Positions 19,914-28,458 of a stretch of 64,000 nt of DNA are shown in pieces. Under the pieces are notes generated by a model. The model was not told the DNA's origin. It searched no databases and saw only the letters and a program-made list of their open reading frames with translations. Origin of the DNA: Tabrizicola oligotrophica. Its GTDB lineage: Bacteria > Pseudomonadota > Alphaproteobacteria > Rhodobacterales > Rhodobacteraceae. The stretch's first letter is position 1; each line of letters starts with the position of its first letter. A program made the position numbers and the translations under genes. The stretch spans positions 179,550 through 243,549 of the forward strand of contig NZ_JAAIVJ010000005.1 of NCBI RefSeq assembly GCF_011008935.1. The letters are read 5' to 3'.

Positions 19914-19972
19914 GGTGGGTGGAAACCACCCACCCTGCACCCGTCCCGGTAGGGTGGGTGATCCCACCCACC
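19914..19972. repeat. Pair of GGTGGGT hairpins between DUF1737 and mch
   Basis: GGTGGGTGG/CCACCCACC (19914-19934, three-base loop) is followed by a second stem, GGTGGG/CCACCC type, at 19953-19972. The two share the same arms and could also pair with one another. It looks like a dispersed REP-like element and could act as an mRNA processing or attenuation site. Confidence 0.7.
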
Positions 19973-19991
19973 AATGCAGGAACATAGACCG

Positions 19992-21023
19992 ATGAAAACC
20001 AATCCGGGCCGCTTTTTCGAAGATTACCGCATCGGCGAGGTGATCCGCCACGCTGTGCCGCGCACCGTCTCGGGCGGCGAGCGGGCGCTTTATCATGCGC
20101 TTTATCCGGCCCGCGGCGCGCTTTATTCCTCGGACGAGTTCGCCCGCGCCTGCGGCCTGCCGCAAAGCCCGGTCGATGACCTGATTGCCTTCCACGTGGT
20201 CTTTGGCAAGACCGTGCCCGACATCAGCCTGAACGCGGTGGCGAACCTTGGCTATGCCGAGGGGCGCTGGCTGGCTCCGGTCTGGCCCGGCGACAGCCTG
20301 CGCTCGGAATCGACCGTGATCGGGCTGAAGGAGAACTCGAACGGCAAGTCGGGCAATGTCTATGTCCGCACCCGCGGCATCAACCAGCGCGGTGAAGTGG
20401 TGCTGGAATATGTCCGCTGGGTGATGGTGCGCAAGAACCGCGCCGATGCACCCAGCCCCGACGCGGTGGTGCCCGACCTGCAAAAGGTCGTGCCGGCCGC
20501 CGATCTGGTGATCCCCGAGGGCGTGGATTTCTCGGGCTACGATTTCACTCTGGCCGGAGAGCCGCACCGCTGGGGCGACTATGCGGTGGGCGAGAAGATC
20601 GACCATGTCGATGGCGTGACCATCGAGGAGGCCGAGCATATGCTGGCCACGCGGCTCTGGCAGAACACCGCCAAGGTGCATTTCGACGCCACCTTCCGCG
20701 AGGATGGCAAGCGGCTGATCTATGGCGGCCATGTGATCTCGATGGCGCGCGCGCTCAGCTTCAACGGGCTGGCCAATGCCCAGATGATCGTGGCGCTGAA
20801 CGGCGGCGCCCATGCCAACCCCTGTTTCTCGGGCGATACGGTGAAGGCCTGGTCCGAGGTGCTGGACAAGGCGGAAACCGCGGCCCCCGGCGTCGGGGCG
20901 ATCCGGCTGCGGCTGGTGGCGGTCAAGCAGGGCGCGGCGCCCTTTGCCCTGAAGGGTGAGGATGGCAAATATGCGCCCGAGGTGCTGCTGGATCTGGACT
21001 ACTGGGCCTTGATGCCGATCTGA
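19992..21023 (+). CDS. mch: Mesaconyl-CoA hydratase (beta-methylmalyl-CoA dehydratase)
   Basis: A 343-residue protein with two MaoC-like hot-dog domains: one with FFEDYRIGEVIRHAVPRTV at the start, a second with RWGDYAVGEKIDHVDGVTI near residue 190. In the ethylmalonyl-CoA pathway Mch hydrates mesaconyl-CoA to beta-methylmalyl-CoA, used for acetate assimilation without isocitrate lyase. I chose the ATG at 19992, giving the length known for the Rhodobacter enzyme. Neighbours mcl2 and sdhCDAB fit. Confidence 0.92.
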   Translation: MKTNPGRFFEDYRIGEVIRHAVPRTVSGGERALYHALYPARGALYSSDEFARACGLPQSPVDDLIAFHVVFGKTVPDISLNAVANLGYAEGRWLAPVWPGDSLRSESTVIGLKENSNGKSGNVYVRTRGINQRGEVVLEYVRWVMVRKNRADAPSPDAVVPDLQKVVPAADLVIPEGVDFSGYDFTLAGEPHRWGDYAVGEKIDHVDGVTIEEAEHMLATRLWQNTAKVHFDATFREDGKRLIYGGHVISMARALSFNGLANAQMIVALNGGAHANPCFSGDTVKAWSEVLDKAETAAPGVGAIRLRLVAVKQGAAPFALKGEDGKYAPEVLLDLDYWALMPI

Positions 21024-21047
21024 GGGGCGGCGGGGCAGGGTAGTGAT

Positions 21048-21084
21048 ATTTGTGATCACGCTGAAAAAAAGTGTGATCACAAAT
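21048..21084. promoter_or_regulatory. Twin TGTGATCAC palindromes upstream of sdhC
   Basis: ATTTGTGATCAC (21048-21059) and GTGATCACAAAT (21073-21084) are a perfect 12-bp inverted repeat. Each arm also contains the 8-bp palindrome GTGATCAC, and their centres are 21 bp apart, two helical turns. They lie about 145 bp before sdhC. This looks like a cooperative binding site for a dimeric regulator; the protein is unknown. Confidence 0.6.
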
Positions 21085-21227
21085 GCGGAAAATTCGGGGT
21101 GATAGCGGCAACAACCTGCCCTTTGCCCACCGTTTATGGTGACAGCGCGATTTTTCGCGTTATTGAAGTGAAAAGACAGCTTTGGCCGGGCCGCTCAGCC
21201 CGCCAGCCAGCGAACAAGGGACATGAC

Positions 21228-21614
21228 ATGGCAGACGTCAAACGGGTCGAGCGGCCCCTTTCTCCCCATCTGCAGATCTATCGTATCCAGCTGACCGCCG
21301 TGACCTCGATCCTGACCCGGATCACCGGCAATGCGCTGATCGTCGGCATCGCGCTGGCGGTCTGGTGGCTTCTGGCGGCGGCGACCTCGCCCGAATATTT
21401 CGCCACGGCCAATGCGGTGGCAACCTCATGGTTCGGCGATCTGGTGTTCACCGGCTCGGCCTGGGCGGTGTGGTATCACTACCTCGCCGGGCTTCGGCAC
21501 CTTTACTATGACGCGGGCAAGGGGCTGGACATTCCCACCGCCGAAAAGCTGGGCTGGGCCTGCATCATCGGCTCGGTCGTGCTGACCGCGATCACCATTC
21601 TTCTGGTTCAGTGA
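21228..21614 (+). CDS. sdhC: Succinate dehydrogenase cytochrome b556 subunit
   Basis: A 128-residue membrane subunit with three helices. The N-terminal RPLSPHLQIYR signature and SILTRITGNAL are typical, and the heme-ligand histidine lies in YHYLAGLRHL. It anchors complex II and binds quinone with SdhD. The ATG at 21228 has AAGGGA upstream. It is the first gene of sdhCDAB. Confidence 0.96.
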   Translation: MADVKRVERPLSPHLQIYRIQLTAVTSILTRITGNALIVGIALAVWWLLAAATSPEYFATANAVATSWFGDLVFTGSAWAVWYHYLAGLRHLYYDAGKGLDIPTAEKLGWACIIGSVVLTAITILLVQ

Positions 21615-21624
21615 GGGGCAGACC

Positions 21625-21996
21625 ATGCGTTACCTGACCGCCCGCAAGCGCGCCGAGGGCAAGGGCGCCTCCCACACCGGGACCGAACATCACTGGCACA
21701 TGACCGTCAGCGCCGTGGCGCTGGCCTTCCTGGTGCCGACCTGGCTCTACATCTTCGGCTCGGCCTTGGGGCAAAGCCAGGAGCAGGTCGTGGCAATCTT
21801 CGCCCGGCCGTTCCCCGCCATCCTGACCGCGCTGGTCCTGATCGTCGGCATGCGCCATTTTGCCATGGGCGCCACCATGATGATCGAGGATTACGCCAAG
21901 GGCACTGCCCGCAAGATGGCGATCATCTTCGCCTATTCCCTGTCCGCCGTGATCGTCGCCACCGGGCTGTTCGCCCTGCTGAAGATCGCGATCTGA
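21625..21996 (+). CDS. sdhD: Succinate dehydrogenase membrane anchor subunit
   Basis: A 123-residue anchor protein with three helices. A basic N-terminus ([18 protein letters not shown]) is followed by [12 protein letters not shown], with the conserved [15 protein letters not shown] carrying the second heme/quinone-site residues. It follows sdhC by ten bases. Confidence 0.95.
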   Translation: MRYLTARKRAEGKGASHTGTEHHWHMTVSAVALAFLVPTWLYIFGSALGQSQEQVVAIFARPFPAILTALVLIVGMRHFAMGATMMIEDYAKGTARKMAIIFAYSLSAVIVATGLFALLKIAI

Positions 21997-22006
21997 GGTT
22001 TCTGAC

Positions 22007-23812
22007 ATGACGCAAGCCTATACTTACGAGACCCATGATTACGACGTGGTGGTGGTCGGTGCCGGCGGCGCGGGCCTGCGGGCGACCCTTGGCATGGCCG
22101 AACAGGGCCTGCGCACCGCCTGCGTGACCAAGGTGTTCCCGACCCGCTCACATACGGTCGCCGCGCAGGGCGGGATTGCCGCTTCGCTTGGCAACATGGG
22201 GCCGGACAGCTGGCAGTGGCACATGTATGACACCGTCAAGGGGTCGGACTGGCTGGGCGATACCGACGCGATGGAATACCTTGCGCGCGAGGCGCCGAAG
22301 GCGGTTTACGAGCTGGACCATTACGGCGTGCCGTTCAGCCGCACCGAAGAGGGCAAGATCTACCAGCGCCCCTTCGGCGGCCACACCACCGAATTCGGCG
22401 AAGGCCCGCCGGTGCAGCGCACCTGCGCCGCCGCCGACCGCACCGGCCACGCCATCCTGCACACGCTTTATGGCCAGAGCCTGAAGAACAACGCCGAATT
22501 CTTCATCGAATATTTCGCGCTTGATCTCATCATCACCGACGGGCGCTGCACCGGCGTGGTGTGCTGGAAGCTGGACGATGGCACGATCCATGTCTTCAAC
22601 GCCAAGATGACGGTGCTGGCGACCGGCGGCTATGGCCGGGCCTATTTCAGCGCCACCTCGGCCCATACCTGCACCGGCGACGGTGGCGGCATGGTGGCCC
22701 GCGCCGGCCTGCCCCTGCAGGACATGGAATTCGTGCAGTTCCACCCGACCGGGATCTATGGCTCGGGCTGCCTGATCACCGAAGGCGCGCGCGGCGAGGG
22801 CGGCTATCTGACCAACTCGAACGGCGAGCGCTTCATGGAGCGCTATGCGCCGCATTACAAGGACTTGGCGCCGCGCGACTATGTGTCCCGCTGCATGACG
22901 CTGGAGATTCGCGAAGGCCGCGGTGTGGGCGAGCATGGCGACCATATCCACCTGCACCTGAACCACCTGCCGAAAGAGACGCTCGACCTGCGCCTGCCCG
23001 GCATTTCGGAATCGGCCCGCATCTTCGCCGGGGTCGATCTGACCAAGGAGCCGATCCCGGTGCTGCCGACCGTGCATTACAACATGGGCGGCATTCCGAC
23101 GAACTACTACGGCGAGGTGCTGAACCCCACCGCCGAAAACCCCGATGCGGTCTTCCCCGGCCTGATGGCCGTGGGCGAGGCGGGCTGTGCCAGCGTGCAT
23201 GGCGCGAACCGGCTGGGGTCGAACTCGCTGATTGACCTCGTGGTCTTCGGCCGGGCGGCGGCCATTCGGGCCGGGCAGGTGGTGGACCGGGCCTCGGCGA
23301 TGCCGGCGACCAACAAGCCCGAGGTTGACCGCGCGCTTGGCCGGTTCGACGATCTGCGCCATGCCAAGGGCGCGATCCCGACCGCCGATCTGCGGCTGGA
23401 AATGCAGCGCACCATGCAGTCGGATGCCGCCGTGTTCCGCACCGACAAGGTGCTGGCCGAGGGCGAAAAGAAGATGACGGCGATTGCCGGCAAGTTGGGC
23501 GATCTGAAGGTCACTGACCGGTCGCTGGTCTGGAACAGCGACCTGATGGAAACGCTGGAACTGACCAACCTGATGCCGAACGCGCTGGCCACGATCTATG
23601 GCGCGCATGCCCGCACCGAAAGCCGCGGCGCCCATGCCCACGAAGACCACCCGGCGCGCGACGACAAGACATGGCGCAAGCACTCGCTCGCGCATGTCGA
23701 CGGCAACAAGGTGACGCTGACCTACCGCCCGGTGAAGACCGAGCCGCTGACCACCGAGGCCGAGGGCGGGATTTCCCTGAAGAAGATCGCGCCGGCGGAG
23801 CGGAAATTCTGA
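22007..23812 (+). CDS. sdhA: Succinate dehydrogenase flavoprotein subunit
   Basis: A 601-residue flavoprotein that oxidises succinate to fumarate. It has the FAD motif GAGGAGLRA and the covalent-FAD histidine region [12 protein letters not shown]. Catalytic FHPTGIYG and the [16 protein letters not shown]-terminal FAD site are also seen. Full family length. Its TGA overlaps the ATG of the next gene, a small lipoprotein-like gene, so this operon has two extra genes between sdhA and sdhB. Confidence 0.98.
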   Translation: MTQAYTYETHDYDVVVVGAGGAGLRATLGMAEQGLRTACVTKVFPTRSHTVAAQGGIAASLGNMGPDSWQWHMYDTVKGSDWLGDTDAMEYLAREAPKAVYELDHYGVPFSRTEEGKIYQRPFGGHTTEFGEGPPVQRTCAAADRTGHAILHTLYGQSLKNNAEFFIEYFALDLIITDGRCTGVVCWKLDDGTIHVFNAKMTVLATGGYGRAYFSATSAHTCTGDGGGMVARAGLPLQDMEFVQFHPTGIYGSGCLITEGARGEGGYLTNSNGERFMERYAPHYKDLAPRDYVSRCMTLEIREGRGVGEHGDHIHLHLNHLPKETLDLRLPGISESARIFAGVDLTKEPIPVLPTVHYNMGGIPTNYYGEVLNPTAENPDAVFPGLMAVGEAGCASVHGANRLGSNSLIDLVVFGRAAAIRAGQVVDRASAMPATNKPEVDRALGRFDDLRHAKGAIPTADLRLEMQRTMQSDAAVFRTDKVLAEGEKKMTAIAGKLGDLKVTDRSLVWNSDLMETLELTNLMPNALATIYGAHARTESRGAHAHEDHPARDDKTWRKHSLAHVDGNKVTLTYRPVKTEPLTTEAEGGISLKKIAPAERKF

Positions 23813-24129
23813 TGCGCGCCGCGGGTCCCTTGCTGATGGTCTTTGCCCTTGCCGCCTGTGACCCGGCTCAGGTGGCCGACAAGGTGGGCCGCCGCGCCGC
23901 CGATACGGTGGTGCGCCCGGTTGTGGCCGACTATTTGCCCGGCGGGCAGGCGGAAACCGCGACCCGCTGCATCGTCGACAATGCCAGCGCCGAGGATGTG
24001 AAGGCGCTCGCACAGGATGTCGGCGTCGGCGCCGGCAGCCGCACTGTGGCCAATGTCCTGCGCATCGCCGCCGAGCCCGGCCCGGCCTCGTGCCTTGCGG
24101 CGGCGGGCATTGCCGGTCTGGGGGGATAA
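23812..24129 (+). CDS. Putative lipoprotein between sdhA and sdhB
   Basis: 105 residues: signal peptide ending in LAAC (lipobox cysteine near residue 16), then a helical AQVADKVGRRAADTVV segment and a cysteine-containing ATRCIVDNASAEDVKALAQDVG core. The start overlaps the sdhA stop (TGATG), so it is coupled to sdhA. I recognise similar small lipoproteins in Rhodobacteraceae sdh operons but know no function. Confidence 0.8.
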   Translation: MRAAGPLLMVFALAACDPAQVADKVGRRAADTVVRPVVADYLPGGQAETATRCIVDNASAEDVKALAQDVGVGAGSRTVANVLRIAAEPGPASCLAAAGIAGLGG

Positions 24130-24133
24130 GCCC

Positions 24134-24436
24134 ATGCGCCGCGCCCTCTGCCTTGCTCTGGTTGCGCTGCCGCCCCTCGCGGCCTGCGGACCCGTGCCGG
24201 TGCAGGAGGCCGAGCGGCTCTGCGTCGAGAAGGCCAACGAGGCGCTGCATCCGCGCGGCGAGCTGGCCCTGGGCGTCGGCTCGGCCGGCAAGCCGGTGGG
24301 CGCGCTCGACGTGACGATCTCGACCGATTTTCTTCTGGGCCGCGATCCGGGCCAGGTCTTCGACGCCTGCGTCAAGGCGCGCTCGGGCCAATTCCCGAGC
24401 CGCCCGCTTGCCGACCAACCGGGATGGGTGGGCTGA
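24134..24436 (+). CDS. Putative lipoprotein (100 aa)
   Basis: The signal sequence ends in LAAC (cysteine near residue 18). The mature part has paired cysteines (RLCVEKA and DACVKA) and a DVTISTDFLLGRDPGQVFDACV core. It begins four bases after the previous lipoprotein and precedes sdhB by 77 bases. Probably periplasmic-facing and outer-membrane anchored; role unknown. Confidence 0.78.
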   Translation: MRRALCLALVALPPLAACGPVPVQEAERLCVEKANEALHPRGELALGVGSAGKPVGALDVTISTDFLLGRDPGQVFDACVKARSGQFPSRPLADQPGWVG

Positions 24437-24513
24437 GATGGCCCGCCTTGCCCCCACCATAGCCATTCTGCCCCGCGGCCCGCGCCCGGTCACGATCTGA
24501 CGAAGGAAAGCCC

Positions 24514-25290
24514 ATGGTCCAGTTCACGCTTCCCAAGAATTCCAAGGTGGTCACCGGCAAGACCTGGCCGAAACCCGAGGGAAAGAATGTGCGGAAGTTC
24601 CAGATCTACCGCTGGAACCCCGATGACGGCAAGAACCCTGCGGTCGACACCTATTTCATCGACATGGACAAGTGCGGCCCGATGGTTCTGGACGCGCTCA
24701 TCAAGATCAAGAACGAGATCGACCCGACGCTGACCTTCCGCCGCTCCTGCCGCGAGGGGATCTGCGGGTCCTGTGCGATGAACATCGACGGCATCAACAC
24801 GCTGGCCTGCATCTATGGGCTGGACGAGATCAAGGGCGACGTGAAGATCTACCCGCTGCCGCATATGCCGGTCATCAAGGACCTGATCCCCGACCTGACG
24901 CATTTCTACGCCCAGCATGCCTCGATCATGCCGTGGCTGGAAACCAAGACCAACCGACCGGCCAAGGAATGGCGCCAGTCGATCGAGGACCGCAAGAAGC
25001 TGGACGGGCTTTATGAATGCGTGATGTGCGCCTCGTGCAGCACCTCCTGCCCGTCCTACTGGTGGAACAGCGACAAATACCTTGGGCCGGCGGCGCTTTT
25101 GCATGCCTATCGCTGGATCATCGACTCGCGCGACGAGGCGACGGGCGAGCGGCTGGACAACCTTGAAGACCCCTTCAAGCTCTATCGCTGCCACACCATC
25201 ATGAACTGCGCCAAGACCTGCCCGAAGGGGCTGAACCCGGCCAAGGCGATTGCCGAGATCAAGAAGATGATGGTCGACCGGGTGGTGTAA
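24514..25290 (+). CDS. sdhB: Succinate dehydrogenase iron-sulfur subunit
   Basis: A 258-residue protein holding three clusters. [2Fe-2S] ligands are in [12 protein letters not shown] with a later single cysteine (LACIYG), [4Fe-4S] in [12 protein letters not shown], and [3Fe-4S] in [17 protein letters not shown]. It carries electrons from SdhA to quinone. GAAGGAAAG precedes the ATG, and a terminator follows. Confidence 0.98.
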   Translation: MVQFTLPKNSKVVTGKTWPKPEGKNVRKFQIYRWNPDDGKNPAVDTYFIDMDKCGPMVLDALIKIKNEIDPTLTFRRSCREGICGSCAMNIDGINTLACIYGLDEIKGDVKIYPLPHMPVIKDLIPDLTHFYAQHASIMPWLETKTNRPAKEWRQSIEDRKKLDGLYECVMCASCSTSCPSYWWNSDKYLGPAALLHAYRWIIDSRDEATGERLDNLEDPFKLYRCHTIMNCAKTCPKGLNPAKAIAEIKKMMVDRVV

Positions 25291-25308
25291 GACCCCGGCA
25301 TCCGGAGC

Positions 25309-25335
25309 AAGGCCCCGCTTCCGCGGGGCCTTTGC
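25309..25335 (+). terminator. Rho-independent terminator of the sdh operon
   Basis: AAGGCCCCGC (25309-25318) pairs with GCGGGGCCTT (25323-25332) around TTCC, followed by T-rich TTGCGTTT. It starts 19 bases past the sdhB stop. Confidence 0.8.
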
Positions 25336-25338
25336 GTT

Positions 25339-26115
25339 TCAGCGCAATTCGGCCAATGCGTCGCGCAGGATGATCCGGCCCGACCACAGGAACAGCCCCG
25401 CAATCGCCAGTGCGGTCAGAAGGTCGGGCAGGGCGCTGCCGGTCAGGGCGACCAGCCCGGCCGCGAGCACGACGGCAAGGTTCGATAGCGCGTCATTGCG
25501 CGAAAACAGCCAGACCGCCCGCGCCGAGGCATCCCCGCTGCGATGGCGCATCAAAAGCGCGGCGCAGATCAGGTTCACCGCCAGCGCTCCTGCCCCGGCC
25601 CAGCCCATGATCGCCTCATCCGGTGGCCGCGCGGCGGCGAACTCGCGCAGCGTCATGGCAAGGACGCCAAGGCCCATGACGGCCAGAAAGACACCCTGCG
25701 CAAGGGCCACCCGCGCCCGCGCTGCCGCGCTCCAGCCAAGCGCCAGCAGCGCAAGGCCGGAAATCAGCCCATCACCCCAGAAATCCAGAGCATCGGCCAG
25801 AAGGGCCTGCGAGCCCGCCAGAAAGCCTGCCAACGTCTCGACTGCGCCATAGCCAAGGTTCAGCACCACCACCAGCGCGAGCATTCGCCGATAGCCCCGC
25901 TCCGGACTTACGGTGGGCGGGGCGATGCCATGGCCAGTTGCGGTGATGGCTTGCACCAAGGCCGCGGTGTCGAAACGTCCGGTCACTACCAACTCGCCCG
26001 TGACCAGTGAAGCGCGCGCCGCAGTCACGCCCGCAACCGACTGCGCCGCCGCCTCGAGCTTGGCAAGGCAAGAGCCGCAATCCATGCCCGACACCGTAAA
26101 GCGCTGTTCCGTCAT
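25339..26115 (-). CDS. HMA-domain cation diffusion facilitator-type transporter
   Basis: A 258-residue protein. Residues 1-65 form a heavy-metal-associated domain with GMDCGSC (C13, C16); the rest has about six membrane helices of the CDF type. The usual zinc-site HxxxD is replaced: helix 2 has ADALDFWGD (DxxxD) and helix 5 has NDALSN, so the metal may not be zinc. AGGAGG precedes the ATG at 26115. No regulator lies beside it; metal and direction are inferred only from family. Confidence 0.85.
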   Translation of the reverse strand: MTEQRFTVSGMDCGSCLAKLEAAAQSVAGVTAARASLVTGELVVTGRFDTAALVQAITATGHGIAPPTVSPERGYRRMLALVVVLNLGYGAVETLAGFLAGSQALLADALDFWGDGLISGLALLALGWSAAARARVALAQGVFLAVMGLGVLAMTLREFAAARPPDEAIMGWAGAGALAVNLICAALLMRHRSGDASARAVWLFSRNDALSNLAVVLAAGLVALTGSALPDLLTALAIAGLFLWSGRIILRDALAELR

Positions 26116-26214
26116 CCCGGCCTCCTGACCCGATCCTGCAGCCCGCGCCGCGATGGTCAAGCCGCGCCGGACATGCTAGCGCTGCGGCCGATCCGCACAA
26201 GCAGGCTGTCTGCG

Positions 26215-26406
26215 ATGTTCCTTCTCTTGCCGCTTCTGGTGGCGGCCGTCTTTCTTTACCTCTGGCTGTCGCGTCGGAATTCCACGCTGACGCGGGTGTG
26301 CCGGTGGCGACAGGAGCGCGCGGCGGGACAGTGGCGCTGCGCCGCCTGCGGCGCGGTGCAGACGGGCGACGTCGCGCCCCGCGATTGCCTGCGCCTTCGG
26401 AACTGA
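26215..26406 (+). CDS. Small membrane protein with CxxC (63 aa)
   Basis: One N-terminal membrane helix (FLLLPLLVAAVFLYLWL) is followed by a basic stretch and a CAACGAVQTGDVAPRDC zinc-ribbon-like segment. The start at 26215 gives an N-terminal helix; an in-frame ATG at 26173 is also possible. The pattern, membrane anchor plus a cytoplasmic half zinc finger, occurs in other Rhodobacteraceae. Function unknown. Confidence 0.65.
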   Translation: MFLLLPLLVAAVFLYLWLSRRNSTLTRVCRWRQERAAGQWRCAACGAVQTGDVAPRDCLRLRN

Positions 26407-26436
26407 GGCTACCCCGAGGTCAGGTGCCGCACCGTG

Positions 26437-27408
26437 TCACGGCCGCGCAAAGCGCCATTCGGTGATCTGCTCCCGCGTCTCGCCCGGCCGCAAGGCGATC
26501 GAGGGAAAGCCCGGCTGCGAGGGCGCATCCGGCCAGCCCTGGGTTTCAAGGGCAAGACCCTCATAGTTGCCGCGTCCGGGCCGCCGCGCTCCGCGGGCGT
26601 CATAGACCTGCACGCCGGGTTCCGTGGTGGCCACGCTCAGCCGCAAACCGGATGTCCCTTGCAGGTGAAGCACCTCACGCAAGGCAATCTGCCCGCGAGA
26701 CAGGCAGAAATTGTGGTCCAGCGCCGGGCGTCCGGGTGTCAGCAAGCGCGGTTCGCGGAAATCCATCGCGCTGCCCTGAACCGGCGCAATCTCGCCGGTG
26801 GGCAGAGCCGCGGCAGTGGTCGGCAGCCAGTGGTCGGCCGCGATTTGCAGGCTGTGGCCGGTGAAATCGCCGCCGCCGTCCAGCGTCCAATAGCTGTGGT
26901 TGGTGGCGTTCCACAGGGTTTCGGCGTCGCTCGTGCCGCGGATTTCCAGCCGCAAGACAGAATCTCCCAGCGAAAACCGCGCTTCGGCCCGGCGGTTGCC
27001 GGGAAATCCGCCCAGACCGTCAGGCAGGTTCAGCCCAAGGGTGGCGCGGCTTTCCGTGGCTTCCACAAGATCCCAGATCTGGCGATGCGCTCCAGTGGCC
27101 CCCGAATGCAGTGTCGCGCCGCTGTCATTCGGTTCGAACCGATATTCCCGCCCGTCGATCACCGCGCGGGCCGCGGCGATGCGGTTGGCGACCGGTGCGA
27201 TCAGCACGCCGTGATAGCCCATCTCGCCCTCGTAATCCGCCAGCCGGTCAGAGCCGAGCGTCAGGTCATGCGCCACCCCGGCCAGCCGCACCGATTGCAG
27301 CACCGCGCCCCATGTCAGCAGGCAGACCGTCAGCCCGCCGCGGGCAAGGGTGATCTTCCGCACCTCGCGCCCGTCCGCCGTGGTTCCGAAATGTTCAATC
27401 CGCGCCAT
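26437..27408 (-). CDS. galM: Aldose 1-epimerase (galactose mutarotase family)
   Basis: A 323-residue beta-sandwich enzyme interconverting alpha and beta anomers of sugars. Conserved pieces are RIAAAR near 77-82, TNHSYWTLDG with the catalytic histidine near 169, and the catalytic glutamate in LALETQGWPD near 290. Normal length. No sugar operon is adjacent, so substrate preference is open. Confidence 0.93.
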   Translation of the reverse strand: MARIEHFGTTADGREVRKITLARGGLTVCLLTWGAVLQSVRLAGVAHDLTLGSDRLADYEGEMGYHGVLIAPVANRIAAARAVIDGREYRFEPNDSGATLHSGATGAHRQIWDLVEATESRATLGLNLPDGLGGFPGNRRAEARFSLGDSVLRLEIRGTSDAETLWNATNHSYWTLDGGGDFTGHSLQIAADHWLPTTAAALPTGEIAPVQGSAMDFREPRLLTPGRPALDHNFCLSRGQIALREVLHLQGTSGLRLSVATTEPGVQVYDARGARRPGRGNYEGLALETQGWPDAPSQPGFPSIALRPGETREQITEWRFARP

Positions 27409-27459
27409 GCCCGCCTCCGGTTTCGGCCAGACTGGCGGGGTGGGGCAGTCTTGGCAAGG

Positions 27460-28389
27460 CTAGTTGGTGCAATCGGCGATGGTGGTGCCAAGCGCGCGCA
27501 ACAGGTTGCCATAAAGCCCGGCCCCGGGGTCAAGCTGCGCGCCTTCCGGGTCAAGCAGCCCCGCCGCCGTCAGCCCGGTTGCTTCGGCAAGCTGGGTGAC
27601 GAGTTTCGGGTCATGGTTGGCCTCGGAAAACAGGCAGGCCGGGCCTGCGTTCAACAGCGCCTCAACCTCGGCGATGTGCCGGGCGCCGGGGCCGGTCGCG
27701 TCGCCTTCGGCAAGCGTGGCGGCGATGGTCAGCCCGTAATGGCCGGCAAAATAGCCATAGGCATCATGATAGACGACCAGAGCTGTGCTCTTGGCAGGGG
27801 CCAGAAGGCTGGCGATCTCGGCATCCAGCACGGCAAGGTCGGCCTGCGCCCGTGCGGCATTGTCGGCATAGGTCGCCGCGTTTTCCGGGTCGAGCGCGGA
27901 GAGTTCGGCGGCGATCAGGCCGAGCCAGGCCGAGGCATTGGCCGGATCGAGCCAGACATGAGGATCGATGCCGGTATGGTCATGCCCGGCCGCGGCCTCC
28001 TCCTCCGCATGGTCCTCGGCGAGGCCCGCGTCATGGTCATGCGCCTCGCCTTCCTCGGCACCAAACCCTTGCCGGTATGTGGCTTCCGCCTGCAAGAGCC
28101 GCAGCTGACGGGCGCCGGAAATCCCCGCAAGTGCCCGATCCAGCCAGGGCGTCATTTCCGGCCCGATCCAGACCACCAACCCCGCCTCCTGCAGGCCGGC
28201 CGCCTGCGAGGGCCGCATCTGGAAGGAATGGGCGTTGGCGCCCTTGTCCAGCAACAGCTCCGGCTGGCCCAGATCACCCATCACCTGCGCCACCAGCGAA
28301 TGCACCGGCGGCAGGTCCGCCATGACGCGCGGCACTTCGGCCAGCGCGGGGGCGGTGCTGGCCAAAAGGAATGATATGATATAACGCAT
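27460..28389 (-). CDS. znuA: Zinc ABC transporter substrate-binding protein
   Basis: A 309-residue periplasmic protein with a signal peptide (ending APALA). Zinc-ligand histidines lie in PPVHSLVAQVM, NAHSFQMRPSQ and YHDAYGYF, and a His/Asp/Glu-rich loop spans residues about 118-140. It captures Zn2+ and hands it to ZnuB. It is divergent from zur, with 69 bp between the starts holding a Zur-box-like site. Confidence 0.96.
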   Translation of the reverse strand: MRYIISFLLASTAPALAEVPRVMADLPPVHSLVAQVMGDLGQPELLLDKGANAHSFQMRPSQAAGLQEAGLVVWIGPEMTPWLDRALAGISGARQLRLLQAEATYRQGFGAEEGEAHDHDAGLAEDHAEEEAAAGHDHTGIDPHVWLDPANASAWLGLIAAELSALDPENAATYADNAARAQADLAVLDAEIASLLAPAKSTALVVYHDAYGYFAGHYGLTIAATLAEGDATGPGARHIAEVEALLNAGPACLFSEANHDPKLVTQLAEATGLTAAGLLDPEGAQLDPGAGLYGNLLRALGTTIADCTN

Positions 28390-28427
28390 GAACAAGGCCT
28401 TTGCTTTTCGGGTGGGGGCTGGTATGT

Positions 28428-28444
28428 ATGTTACATTATCACAT
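28428..28444. promoter_or_regulatory. Candidate Zur box between znuA and zur
   Basis: ATGTTACATTATCACAT is a 17-bp imperfect palindrome (12 of 16 outer positions symmetric), resembling the ATGTTATAxTATAACAT-type Zur operators of alphaproteobacteria. It lies between the divergent znuA and zur starts, so one site could control both transcripts. Confidence 0.65.
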
Positions 28445-28458
28445 GTCAAGGCCGCCCC

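Noticed and set aside
22148..24493. 781-codon open frame antisense to sdhA
   Set aside because: The sense strand encodes a complete SdhA with all motifs; long antisense frames are usual at this GC content.
24438..24500. 20-codon ORF between the second lipoprotein and sdhB
   Set aside because: Too short and without ribosome site or recognisable sequence; kept only as a possibility.
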